Part shown: positions 1-13,821 of the stretch, in pieces
Numbering within the stretch: the first letter of the stretch is position 1
Layout: each line of letters opens with the position of its first letter
Assembly: GCF_000189635.1 (NCBI RefSeq)
Contig: NW_002476361.1
Span: 682,001 to 746,000 of the forward strand
Length of the DNA stretch: 64,000 bases
Source: Tetrahymena thermophila SB210
Lineage: Eukaryota; Ciliophora; Oligohymenophorea; Hymenostomatida; Tetrahymenidae
Direction of reading: 5' to 3'
Position numbers and translations under genes: made by a program
Notes under the pieces: generated by a model
Databases searched by the model: none
Told to the model about the DNA's origin: nothing
The model's input: only the letters and a program-made list of their open reading frames with translations

Positions 1-3000
1 GAGTAAACAAAATAAGCTATATTGAAATAGTAAAAATAAAATAGCTTAATCCTGCCATTTAAGCTCAAATAATCCTTAAAGAAATCACAAACATAAAAAA
101 ATAATTCTTATATACTTAACTATTTGAGAATCCAAGTTAACTTTAAAATATAATCTAAGATTTAGAATAAAATCAAAATATTAATAGCTACTTATAATTT
201 AATAGTTTTTACTCTTAGTTTCAATATAGCTGTAGAAATTTTAATTAAGGTAATTAATTACTACAAATAAAAGAAAATGATACTCCTATTGATTTTACAT
301 AAGCTGATTTTTAAAAAGTATAATAATTACTTGGTGATGAAAGTACAAATGTTGATTAAACTAAAATGATGCCTAATAGAATTGAATATGAAGATTAGAA
401 TTGCTAATCAGATGAAAGTAATAGGCTGACCTTAAACTAACTCAGAGAATAAAATTCATTATAAAAGTTGAATGAAAAACTGCAACTTAATTATCTGTTT
501 TAGCTTCAAAGAAATATTGTATAAGAGCAAGCACTTAATTAGTCAATTTAGGAAAACTAAATAAGCTACAACGATTTATAAATTGTAAATTATGGTAATT
601 TTAATTTGAGTCTTTAAAATTTTTAAGATGATTAGATAAACAAAAACAGCGATTGTGCCTAAAGATCAAATAGAGCAATAAATATAGAATTAATTTCTCC
701 AAATAATAGCTTCTGCATGAATATTAATTCTAATCAAATATCTTTAGCTCAGTTATCTGATTAGAATTTCAACATATAACAAATAAATTCACATCAATTT
801 ATTGGAAATTAAACTAAAGAAAATATTAGTTTAGATGTAGAAACTAATAATTGTGAAATAAATAAAAAATGTAATAATACTATCCTTCCTTTAAAAATGA
901 ACATAAACCCTAGCAAAATCGCTAAATCTAGTAGTTTTAGAAAAAGTAAAATCAACAATACATTAACTAATGCACTAAATGATAGAGAAAGAAAATAATT
1001 AATTAAAAACTCATATTAACATAATCATGCTAATTAGCTTTATAAAGATAAAAATATTAAAAAGTAGTAAGTTCAAGATATTATTTATGATATTGCTTCA
1101 AGCAACTCTCAAAATTCATATTATACTCCAGTCAAGAGACAATTATAAGATGTTATGGCAGACCAATCAACCTTATAAGTAATAAAATTAATAAAAATTA
1201 TTGGAGTTATTTGCTTCACTGTCATGGTATCGATCACTTGGTTATAATTTAGCTCAATGTATCAGTATCTGTCAGAAGCTAATTAAGACTACCAAGATTT
1301 TGGTTGGCCCACTGATTATTCTTCTTCTCTAAGTGATATCCTTAAATATAAAAATATTTAATATCTTACAAATTATAGAAACTTAAATTTCACAGACAAC
1401 AGCTAGTAGCAACTTTTTAAAAATAAAATACAATAAGATATGGAGGATACTTTCTCAGACGTATAAAGTTTATTAAATTAAGTAGATTTAGCCAACACAA
1501 AAAGAGATATATTTAACAGAGTAATAGACTATAAAATTACTTTTTACTTTGGGTAATTGTATGATACAACAATGCTTAGCTCAACTGCGTCTGACAATTC
1601 TGATTTAATCACTTTAAATTATAGTTCTACCTTACATTATAGTTTTCTTTTAAATGTTCAAGTTATCTACCGTTATATTAAGAACTTAGGTAATGGAAGG
1701 CCTGAGTATTACTTAATATAAAATTAATTAGAATCAGTTTCTTAATTAAAAAAATTACAAGACGATATAAAAGAAAACCAATCAGGATAATAGCAATACA
1801 TTCAAGATTAGCTCTAAATTATAATCATAATTTTAGTTTTAATTAACACATGTTGTGTTATGATCATAATACCATTATATTTTTATATTTAAAAAGAAAG
1901 AGACTCTATAATTTACCTATTTACTACATTTCCGATTTAAAAGTTAGATATTTTGATCTAAAAAATATAAAATTCCTACTTTAGCACAAACACTAGCTCA
2001 ATTTATTAGAATTAAAATAACAAAATAGTTTTAGATACAATTGCATAATTATAAAGTATCGAGAATGAAAAAAATATCAGAAAGCATAGTATTAGTTCCA
2101 TCACGAGTCTCCCTAGATATAATAAAAAATTGTTTTTTGCTAGCTTTCTTATTTATTCATTAATAATATGTCAACCGATAATTGTTAAAATCTTATCCCT
2201 GAATTATTTAACTAAATCTGCTCTAGATCTTTAAACAATGTGTAATTAATTAAAAATAATTTAATATTTAAATATTTAAACAAAATATACATTATATTTA
2301 TTTATTCTCTTTCTTTATAATATTATTTATTTATTTATTTATAATAATTTTAAAAGCGAAAGTCTAATAGCTAAGATCATATCTATTGTAGAATATTGCA
2401 TTGCATTTTAATGTTTTAGCTATGAAGGTAGATCCAAGTCTCAAACCTATGTAGCCTGAAATTTATTATGATTATTTATAAAAACTCATTTAAGAATAAG
2501 GAGATATAAGTAAGGATATCTAATGGATAATAAATTCATAGTATTCCGATTAAAGGTATTTTATTTTATTTAAATCTATGATATATAATTAAAATTTATG
2601 TATTTTGATCAGTTTTTTATCTTAATTTTTTGACTTTATTTGAATATTAAAATATATTTATTTAAATAGATTTAACTAAGACTTATACGATAACTTCTTT
2701 TTTTCTGCTTTTAAAACCAATTTGTGCGAAGATTTTAAGAATTATCCTTAGTTCAATACTAATCCTAAAAAGATAAATATTGATCTATGTGCTTCACCGC
2801 AATAAAAATTCTTATAGTAAGGCTTCTAAGTAGCTTACAAAAGTCTTTTTAACTTGTTTACTGATCTTTACAACGCATATTAAATAAAAGATCAGTAATA
2901 ATTCCTTGATTAAGCAAGATAAATATTAGGAAATATTGATATTTAGGAATTTACTGCTTTTTCAGAGTTTTTGGATGAAACAATTATTAGTTTAACTGAA

Positions 3001-3240
3001 TTTGTTTTAACGTAAAACAACATTTATTATAATCAGATATAATTATAATTGATTGCTCTGATAGCTTTTTAAATGGTATTAATGCTTTTAATCTTCTTTT
3101 TTGGTTGGATTACTTTCAGTGAATATTTGAATGACTAGCTACACAAAACAAAAAGGTATCTAAAAATTATAGACGCTAATACTTTACTTGAAAATCAATA
3201 TATATAAAATTATATTAAAAAAAATATTGTTGTTTAATGA
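1..3240 (+). CDS. TmcB-like PAS/transmembrane protein, copy 0 (5' part outside window)
   Basis: This is the C-terminal 1002 residues of the first array member. Frame 3 of the window is open from base 1 under the ciliate code, with introns at 2242-2356 and 2556-2669 and a TGA stop at 3238-3240. By alignment with copy 1, about 978 N-terminal residues (first membrane block, helical repeats, PAS domains) lie upstream of the window. Visible parts are the end of the cytoplasmic region, a long Gln/Asn/Ser linker, a membrane segment near 1185-1255, an exposed loop with the conserved word GNGRPEYYL, two further membrane segments, and a last membrane segment around 3045-3120 followed by a short tail. 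No frame break was seen. It is closest to copies 1 and 2. Membership in the TmcB/TmcC family is inferred from the paralogues. Confidence 0.8.
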
Positions 3241-5594
3241 ATGATAAAATTATATTTTTTAACTTTTTAAATTACACAATTTATATTAATTTATTAAAGT
3301 CGATTTTATGCGAAGGGTTAAATAATATTATTTTTTCAAATTATTTTTAAAAACTATTAATTAAAAAAATTTTTTAATTTGCTTGATTTCATATTTTTTG
3401 AATATCAATATCCTATTTAAAATAAATTTTAAAATTACATATATATTTAGTATCTTAAATATTTCATATTTCGTGATTCATAGATTTAAATTCAAACAAA
3501 TTTTTGAATTTGAATTAATCTGCTATTTTTATTAAGACTATGTAATATAAAAAATTAGAACAATTATTAAAATTGCTAACTTAAATAAAATATAAAATAA
3601 AGAGTGAATCCTTAATTTTTTAATGAAATTTTCCATAAAAATACGAAAGCGATTTAATTCAATATCTCTTCAGTAAAAATAATGAATTTTTCATAAATTA
3701 TTTACTGGCTTTAAAACAAATAAAATTTGAGATAATTCATTAAAGAAGCACATTTCTCAACAAATATTTATTTTTGTATTAATTTTAATATCAAAAATTA
3801 GTTATTTGAAAAATAAATTTATTTTGATTAATTGAATAATTAAAATATTTATTTTTTTCAAAGTGAATAATGTTTTAATAAATAATTTAATCAGATTTAC
3901 TTACTTATATATACATATAATTAAAATCATACAATTTTCTCTAATTAATTAATCTATAACTTCCTATAACAATAGATTCTTATAGAACTAAAAGTAATAC
4001 TGTTAAAAAAAATAAACTGAATTAAATTTTCAAAACATTTAAAAATTAGATGATTACTACTTTTATTTTTGTAAAATTAAAGCTATTAAAAGAACTACTT
4101 TAATTAAAACCATCAAATAATTTACTTACATTCTAATTAAAATCACATACTATTACTAAGATTTCAAAATAAATAATCATACCAAAATAAAAAATATCCT
4201 ATACCAATAAATAAAGGCATGAATAGTATGTATTTTTAATAGAAAAAAACTTTTTAATATTAAAAGTAATTTAATAGTAAAAAATTTTTATGCTTTTTCT
4301 TATAACTTCTTTAAATATGTTTAGCGTTGTCTCAACTTTAAAACTTTAAGAAATTAATTATCATGCTATTTTTTTTAAAAATCTTAAAAACAACTTATTT
4401 CTTTTGTTGATTTAATTATGCTTTTCAAAAAGAAAAAAATAAATAAATAAAAATATGTATTTATTTGTATTGAAAATAGATTTTCTTTCTTTCAAAATAA
4501 TAAAGAAACTTTTTAAATTTTTTTAAAGAAATTAATTTATATTAATGATATATTTTTAAATAGAATTTATTATGAAACATTCTCTTTTAAACAACATAAT
4601 TTTGTAGTTGAAATAAGATATCCTTTATATTTGCTACTAAAATTAGTAGCAAACAAATTGGTAAAATTTTATTAAAATAAATAATGAATTTATAGTTTTC
4701 ACTCACTTGTTTTAAGTTAAGTTCTAAAAATATCATGTTTATCAAAATATTTAATTTATTACTCATAAAATAGAAAACTTAAAAAAGTAATCTTTTTCTT
4801 GTTTGCCATAATTTAAATTATTTTAAAATATTAAAATTTTTTATTTAATAGGATTTATTTATTTATTTTTGAATGAAAAAACTTATATATATAATAATAA
4901 AATTTTTTTAAATTTTTATAAATAATTTTCATTTATTTTATACTTCTGCAAAGAATTTAAACATTCATTTTTATGATGATGATGATTATTTCAAAATTTA
5001 AGATTACAATTTATTTATTGCTTGCTTGATTGATTGAAGCTAGTTTACTTTCAATTTATCATATGCTTTAATGAATTAATAATTTATCATTTAATTTATT
5101 TTTAATAAATTATGTTTTATTTCAAGTAATTATCTTTTTTTAGTGTAACAAAAGATGTTTATCTGCTTAAAGTATTTATGTACTTATTTGAGAATAAATT
5201 TTATCAAATAAATTAACATAATGTTAAATTAGATGAGTTATCTCTATATTTTTTATGTATTTTTTCCCCATTTTTAAAAACATTTAAATTTCTTTAATTT
5301 AAGACAATTTTTACTAATCAAATTTAAATATAATAGATAGTTTAAATTCCTATATATATTTTTATTAATTCATTTGATGTGAAATCTTGTAAAATTAGGA
5401 GATAATTTTATTCACGTGAATAATAATTTCTATTTTATTGATTTAACATTTTTAAATAATTTTTACCCATTAACCTGATTTTTCCAGCTTTTATTCACCA
5501 GTCAAAATATTTATATCTCAAATCAACTGTTTATAAATATCTGTAAAGATGAACATAAATTATAATTTATTTATATTAGATAAAAACATAAACA
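3241..5594. other. Intergenic spacer between copies 0 and 1
   Basis: The spacer is very AT-rich and no open gene was seen. It resembles the spacer after copy 1 in several blocks, for example the stretch around 4800-4830 and the short GATT-type repeats at 5025-5040. It is therefore part of the duplicated unit and presumably holds the 3' end of copy 0 and the promoter of copy 1. Confidence 0.6.
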
Positions 5595-8500
5595 ATGAAT
5601 CAAGAAAGAAACAAATAACTTAAATTTGCAGATTTGTTAAAGCTCTATTATACTGAGGAAATATATAGATTGGTTCACTTATTTCCTAGAAATAATCCTG
5701 CTTTTTAAATATTAATAATATTAAAATACTTGCTATTATTTTAATTTTCTCTGTCAACTCAATTTTAAGAAACAACAGATTATAATTCTAAAATAAATTT
5801 CATCGTTCAGTTTGGAGTATTTAATTTTTTAAAGAATGATAAATTCATTGATAGTCTTATTTACGTCTTGCTATTTATAAATGGAGTGCTATTGATATAT
5901 ATGATTTTTGGTCTTTTTAGATTCATGTACTGGAAATTTAGGATAATAAACAAGCTGAAAAATAATTTTCAATATGAAATTTAATTGTAATTAGAAGAGT
6001 TTATAAATGAAAAAAGCAGCTGCTTAGACTAATTTTTTTCATTGATGATTACTTTTTAACAGTATTTAATTCACTTTCCAAGTATTCTTTTAGGCTTTAA
6101 TAATTTAAATAACAACAGTGTCTCTTATGCTCTTTTGTCTATTGCTATTTTAATAAGTAACTTAATAATCAATAAATTATTCTTTATTAATTTAATTCAA
6201 ATACCAATTTCACTATATAAAAAGAACAAATTTTTTGCATTTTACTTTCAATTATTAATTAATTTAATAACATGTTTGTTTTTTTAATTTACTAAGATTT
6301 GGTCACTTCTGATACAGACTATAATTATGAAATTAAACTTAAGGACTATTTAGCAAAACCTTACACTCTCTAAAATTTTTTATTTAAGTTCTTAGCAGAA
6401 GTTTTTATTATAGCAGCAATAGTTTATACACCAGAAGGCTCAAATTCTATACTATCTTGCTATTTTCTTATAAGTGGGTTATCTTCTCAATTTATCTCTT
6501 ACTTTTATGATAAGTTTTCATAACATATAAACCTGTTTACTCATTTCACCTTATTTTTCATGAGCCTCACTCTCTAAATTTATATCTAATATAATTTTCC
6601 TAGTTAATTGTTAACTTACCTTTTTATGATTTATATACCTTTAAGCTATAAAATAGCTTCTATAATAGTTGAAAGAGACTATTAGAATATGCAAAACAGC
6701 TTTCAATCAGTGCCAGAATAAATATAAAATAATGAGAAAAATTTAGATAGAATTCTAAGATTAAATATTTTTGACAACATTGAGAATTCAAAGCAAAATG
6801 AGAAAAAATATTTTTAATTTTTAAATTTAATTACAAATAATTATTTATCAAACCAAAATAAGTTTATTAGTTCTACTAAAGATACAAACAATCTTAACTA
6901 AAAATTCTAAAATAATTTTTAAATTTATGAAAGTGATTATTTTTAAGAATAAAATAATCAAAAACTCCAATAAAATAGCTAATAAACTAATTTATTTGAA
7001 GACGTTAATAAATTAAAATAGATTGAAAAAAATATAATTAAATTATTGAAAGATTAATTTTTGAAAATTTCAAACGAAAATTTAAGAAGCAAAGATAATA
7101 GAACAAAAATTCTTCGAAGCATTTTTATATTTTTAATAGAAATAAGTGATTCATATAGAATATACTTCCTTAAATATTTATAATTGATAAAAAGTAACAA
7201 TTTGTCTTTAAAGTAGCAATAAATATTTAAATCTATACATAGTATATTTTTAAAAAAGAGAGCTGTAGTAAGAAAGACAATGGGAAAAACCAATCCATTT
7301 GATAGCTCTTACTTACAAGTCATAATTTTTGAAAACAAACTTGAAAAGTCCTATTCCATATTGCGCTAAACTATTAATTTAAAATTATAAATACTAAGCA
7401 TGATGAAACAAAAAAACATAGTTGCTAAGCAGTTAATTACGAAAATTGAAAGTCTGCAAAATTAAATAAATTTATTGAAAGTAAATTTAAATTATTTAAT
7501 TTAATTAAATGATGACAGCTTGGAACTTTTGAATCTGCAAGCACTATTTTTGGAAAACTTGAGCTTTTCTGAAAAAGATATAAATTTACTTCAAATCAAC
7601 AAATACAGAAAAAAAGGCTTAAACTAAAAATATTTAAACAGGTAAAATGAAGATGACATTTTAAGTAGTATGATTAACAGCGATAAATTTGATGAAAAAA
7701 CTTGTATAATTTTTGCAAGTTACAAAGATACTGAAACCTTAACAATAAATCAAGTTTCTTCTAATTTTTCTAATTTATTTTGCTTTACAAGTAGAGACCA
7801 TATCTATGATCGAAATATTGAATCTATTATACCTCTCGTGTTTCAAAGTGTACATAAAATGTATATAAAGTAATATTTAGAAGATTCAATATCATGTGAT
7901 AATTATTCAAATAATACAGATCAGCAATTATTAGAATAAAACGATCAAGATAATGAAAATGGTTAGAATGAGGTAACTCAAGACAATTAAGCCTTAAATT
8001 TTTAATTTAATCGACCAAAATATTTATCAGAGAAATCAACTGGAACAAAAAACTTAAACTAATAATTTGAAAATTGTAAAATGGGTTAGTAGATAATATT
8101 TGCATCTTTAAACTAAATGTTTATCTTACCAATTAAAATTGACATTAGAACAAATGAATACCAAGAGAGCGGAACTTTTGGATTAGTAGCTAAATTAAAA
8201 AAAATAAATGAAGAATACTAATATATTTTATTCAATGAGACAGATCTAAGTGTTATAGGCCTCACTGAATAAGTGCATGAAATATTCTTTCCTAACTGTA
8301 ACAACCTCTAAAAAATTAATTTGAGATAAATTTTCCCCTTTTTGAATGGAACTTAAAATAAAACAAAAGTTGAAGATTCTTATGTTTAAAATAACGAAAC
8401 GATTACCAACATTTCAAATATAAAAAGTTAGTTTCATGCAAATTTAACTGATGATATGCAGTATATCCTTAGAGGATAATCAAAAAATAAATTAAAAATT

Positions 8501-11500
8501 AAAAACAAATTCTCATTTATAGTTATATAGCATTCAGATGAAATAAATAACACATTAAACTCTTCGTTTAACAATATGAAAAGATTAAATAAAGCTAAAT
8601 CATATAAAGAAATTTCATCATATAGTTTTAATTATGTAGAATTATTTGTTAGAAAATTAAAATACAAAGGAGTAAATAATGTGAGCTATGTTGAAATAGT
8701 AAAAATAAGATAACTTAATCCTGCCAAATAAACTCAAATAATTCTTAAAGAAATCACAAAAATGAAAAAATAAAATATTTATTCTTAACTATTTGAGAAT
8801 CCAAATGAGCTATAAAATATAATTTCAGATTTAGAATAAAATTAAAATACTAATAGCTACTTATAATTTAATAGTTTTCATACTTAACTTCAATACAGTT
8901 GCAGAAATTTTAATTATGGTAATTAATTACAACTTATAAAAGAAAATAATACTCCTACAGATTTTGCATAAGTCGATTTTTATAAATAATAATAACAAAT
9001 AAATAAGCAGTAAACTTAAAGTGATGAAAGTACTGACCTTGAATAAATTAAAATGGTGTCAAATAGAATTGAATACGAAGATTTGAGTAGCTAATCCAAT
9101 GGAAGTAGTGGTTTGACTTTAAACCAATTTAATGTATAAAAAGGATTATAAAATTTAAATGAAAAACAGCTCCTTAATTAATTATAGTAGCTGTAAAATA
9201 ATAATATATAAGAACAAACGCTTATTTAGTCAATTTAAGGAAACTAAGTCAGTAACAGTGATTTGTAAATTAAAGCAGATTTTTCTAATAAAAGCTTGAA
9301 TCTTTAGAATCTTTAAGAAGATTAATTAAATAAAAATAGCGATCATGCCTTGCCAAGCCCTATAAAATTAAATAAAACAATAAACATTGAACTAATTTCA
9401 CCAAATAACAGTTATTATATGAATATTAATTCTAATCAATAATCTCTAGCTCAGCTTTCAGATTACAATTTTAACTTTCAACAAATAAAATAACATGAAT
9501 TTATTTAAAATAAAACTTAAGATAATATCTATTTAGATGTAGAAACTAGTAACCGTGAAATTAATAAAAAATAAAATAATATAATCACTCCTTTAAAAAT
9601 TAGTAAAATTCCTAGTAAAATGTTTAAGTCGAAAAGTTTTAGAAAAAATAAAGTCAACAATACATTAATTAATGTTTTGAGTAACAAAGAGAAGAAATAA
9701 TTAATGAAAAGCCCTTATCAACATAATCATACTAATTAGCTATAAAAAGATAAAAATATTATAAAGCAGCATGTTCAAGATATTATTTATGATATTGCTT
9801 CTAGCAACTCTCAAAATTCATATTATACTCCAGTGAAGAGATAATTATAACATATTATGGAAGATTAGTCAACTCAAAAAGTAATAAAACTAATAAAAAT
9901 TATAGGCATTATTTGTTTTAGTATTATGATATGCGTTACCTTTATACAATTTAACTCGATGCAACAGTATTTATCATAAGCTAATTAAGATTACGAAGAT
10001 TTTAGCTGGCCCACAACTTATTCTTCTTCTTTAAGCGACATCCTTAAATATAAAAATATTTAGTTTCTTTTAAATTATACACAGATAAAATTCCCTAACA
10101 GTGACTAAAAGTAACTATTTTATAATCAAATGCAATAAAATATGGAGGATACTTTTTCAGACATATTAAATTTGTTAGCTTAAATGGAATTAGCTAACTC
10201 AAAAAGATAAGTATTTAATAGAATAATAGAAAATAAAATGGTTTTTTATTTTGGGTAATTGTATAACCCATAATAACTTAACTAAACTACATCTGATACA
10301 GATTTAATAACTTTAAATTATACTACTAACTTACAATATAATGTACTTTTAAATGTTTAAAACATTTTCAGATATATTCATAACTTGGGTAATGGAAGAC
10401 CTGAATATTATTTAATACAAAATCAATTATAAGCAATTTCTTAATTGAAACAATTATAACAAGATATAAAAGAAAATTAATCGTAATAATAAGAATACAT
10501 TCTAGATTAGCTCTTAATTATAATCATAATTTTAGTTTTAATTAATACAGGTTGTGTTGCGATCATTATACCTTTATATTATTATATTCAAAAAAAGAGA
10601 GACTCTATAATTTACCTATTTACTACATTTCCAATTTACAAGTTAGATAATTTGATCAAAAAAATTTAAAATTCCTACTTAAGCGCAAATAATAACTCAA
10701 TTTATTAGAATTAAGAGAGCCAAATAATTATAGATACAATTGTTTAATTATAAAGTATCGAGAATGAAAAGAATATCAGGAAATAAAGTATTAGCTCTAT
10801 CACAAATCTGCCTAGATACAATAAAAAATTACTTTTTGCTTGTTTCTTTATTTATGCATTAATTATATGCTATCCGATAATTGTTAAAATATTAACCACT
10901 GATTATTTAACAAAATCTGCTCTAGATCTTTAAACAATATGTAATTAATTAATAATTATAAGCTTTTTTTAATTTTATGCATTCAATTAAAACAAAAAAT
11001 TTAAGATTTTTTAATTATTTAATAAACAAAAATAAAAATTCTATTTTCTTTTTTTATTAAATTAATAATTTAATTTATTATTATTTTTATAGCGAAAGTC
11101 TACTATTTAAGATCATACCTTTTATAGAATATTGCGATGCATTTTAATATTATAGTTATGAAGGTATAACCAGGTCTCAAACCTATGTAGCCTGAAATTT
11201 ATTATGATTATTTATAAACACTAATTTCATAATAGGAAGATATAAGTAAGGATATCTAATGGATAATAAACTCATAGTATTCAGATTAAAGGTATTTTAT
11301 TATATTCAAATCTACATTTTAATATCTTTGTTATTTTAATTAATTAAGTAACATTATTTAATTAAATAAATAAATAGATTTAACTAAAATTTATACGATA
11401 GCTTCTTTTTTTCTGCTTTTAAAACAAACTTGTGTGAAAATTTTAAGAAATATCCTTAGTTCAACACGAATCCTAAAAAAATAAATATTGATTTTTGTGC

Positions 11501-11945
11501 TTCATCACAAGAAAAGCTATTATAATAAGGTTTCTAAGTGGCTTATAAAAATCTTTTTAACATGTTTACTGATCTATACAACACTTATTAAATAACAGAC
11601 AAAAAAATATTAATTGAATAAATCAGATAAATATTAGGAAATTTTGATATTTAGGAATATTCTGCTTTTACTGAGTTTTTGGATGAAACAGTTATTAGTT
11701 TAAATCAATTTATCATAACTTAAAACAATACTTTTTATAATCAGATAAAATTATTATTGATTGCATTGATAGCTTTTTAAATGGCGTTAATGCTTTTAAT
11801 CTTCTTTTTTGGTTGGATTACTTTCAGTAATTATTTGAATGAATAACTTCAAAAAACAAAAAGGTATCTAAAAATTCTTGATGCTAATACTTTAATTGAA
11901 AATCAATACATATAAAATTATATTAAAAAAAATATTGTTGTCTGA
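5595..11945 (+). CDS. TmcB-like PAS/transmembrane protein, copy 1 (1990 aa)
   Basis: Exons are 5595-6156, 6297-10940, 11093-11291 and 11378-11945; they sum to 1991 codons with TGA as stop. The start is the only ATG shared by all copies just before a conserved word (LVHLFPRNNP). Residues about 38-285 carry a block of hydrophobic segments. Residues 290-640 are helical and resemble the repeats of Dictyostelium TmcB/TmcC. A PAS-like domain sits near 650-715, and a second, weaker one (GTFGLVAKLKK onward) near 785-850. A Gln/Asn/Ser linker follows. Membrane segments lie near 1385-1408, 1592-1618, 1699-1720 and 1926-1950, with an exposed loop between the first two. A sensory role at the cell surface or an inner membrane is inference; no enzymatic domain is visible. 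Nothing is truncated. Confidence 0.85.
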
Positions 11946-13821
11946 TTGATTGATGATAAAATTATATTTTATTAATTTTAATATTAAGTAGTTTATAATT
12001 GTGAAAGAAAATTTTTATAAAGCTTATATATAAAATATCTTAATGTGAAAAATCTATGGATGTTAAATATAATATTTGGTTTCTAAAATGTATATTTTAA
12101 AAATAATTAATTTACAAAATTTCTGTGAAATTGATTTTTAAACTTTTATGTTTTACATATTATTAAATACAGTCCAATTTCTCTAAGTTAGATACTTTTG
12201 TAAGCTCTTCTATTAGATGGGAAAACTTTTTTATAATTTATGCTTAATTTAGATTTCTGCTTAACTTAATTCGGCTTAACTTAGAGGGATACAGGTAATT
12301 ACATTTAAAAATATAAAATATCCTATCCCAATAAGTAATTAAATCGTATTTTTAATAGAAAATTTGTTAAACATCAAAAGTTAGTTTATAGTAAGAATAT
12401 TTCTATTTTTTTCTAATAACTTGTATGAATCATTTTAGTTTTGTCTCAACTTTATTTAAAAATTTAAAAAAATAAATTAGTTAGTATGCAGATTTTTTGA
12501 AAATCTCAAAAACAAACAACTAATTTCTTTTACTGGATTAATTCTGCTATTAAAAAGAAAAAAATTATAAATTTGTTTGTATTTATTTATATTTGAAATA
12601 CATTTTCTTCTTTTTAAAATAATTAAGAATCTGCTAGTATTTTTAAAAATTAAGTTATCTGAATGATTTATTTTTCAATAGAGTTAATAATCAATGATTA
12701 AATTTTATTCAACATAATTTTGTTGTTTAAATAAGATATCTCATATATCTTGTTACTAAAATTAGAAACAACGAAATTGGAAAAATTTTATTAAGAAATG
12801 TAAATCTGGTTTTCGTGCACCAATTGTTTTAATCTAAGTTCTAAAAATATCAATTTTATGAAAACATTTGATTAACCATAAATTAGAAAGCTTAAAATGT
12901 CATATTTAAAATGTAATATATCACATGTAATAGGTCTAGTTATTAAAGTAAACTTTTTCTTGTTAGCCATAATTTAAATTATTTTAAAATATAAAAATGT
13001 TTTATTGAATTTTTAGAATGAAATAATATCATAAAAATGTTTTATAATTCATTTTCATTTATATTATACTTCTGAAAGGAATTTAAACATTTTTATGATG
13101 ATTATTATTTCAAAAGTTAAGATTACAATTTATTGATTGATTGATTGGTCGATTGATTGAAGCTAGTTTACTTTCAATTTATCATCCTATTTTATTAATT
13201 AATAATTTGTTATATAATTTAATTTAATAAATTATGTATTTTTTATCATTTTTTTAGTGTAACAAAAGATATTTGCCAACTTAAAATAACTATTTATGTA
13301 CTTATTTTGATAATCGATTTTATTAAATAAATTAATGTAATTTTAAATAAGTTGAATTATCTCATACATTTTTTATCTCTTTTTATTTCCATTTTTAAAA
13401 ACCAATAAATTTCTTCAATTAAATCAATCTTATACTAATAAAGTTTAATTAAAATTGGTGGTTTGAATTCATATATTTTTCTTTTATGCTTAATTAATTA
13501 AGTAAAATTTTGAAAATTAGGATAATTTATATTTTAATGATTTAGTATTTTAAATCATTTTCACCCACTAATCTAATTTTCAGGCTTTTAATTACTAATC
13601 AAAATACCTTACTTTCTTACTCTAATTAAGGTGCTTAATGAAATCAGTTTTTACCAAAAAATTATGCATCTTAAGTTGTACTCTGAGCATATTTTTATGT
13701 TCGAGTATTTATATTCTATTATAGTAGTTGCGGTATTTATATCTCAAACCAAGTATTTATAAATATCTAATGAAGATGGACATAAACTATAATTTATTAA
13801 TATTAAATAAAAACATAAAAA
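11946..13821. other. Intergenic spacer between copies 1 and 2
   Basis: No gene was seen. The spacer carries an inverted repeat (12168-12297, listed separately) and a short run of GATT-type repeats at 13133-13160. Its right half matches the spacer before copy 1. Confidence 0.6.
12168..12297. mobile_element. Possible MITE remnant with CTCTAAGTTA inverted arms
   Basis: The arms CTCTAAGTTA (12181-12190) and TAACTTAGAG (12277-12286) are perfect inverted copies. Each lies close to a TA dinucleotide with CAG or CAGG next to it, as at the ends of Tc1/mariner or pogo-type elements. The outermost bases do not pair well, so this is a decayed or fortuitous element. The left arm has a relative after copy 2 near 20417, which suggests it predates that duplication. 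Confidence 0.3.

Noticed and set aside
7054-7293. Minus-strand standard-code ORF of 79 codons
   Set aside because: It lies wholly inside exon 2 of copy 1 on the opposite strand. Its hydrophobic translation is a by-product of AT-rich coding DNA.
7670-7873. Short plus-strand ORF taken as a separate small gene
   Set aside because: It is in frame with copy 1 and is merely the PAS region between two TAA glutamine codons. The same holds for 15891-16106 and 33803-33991.
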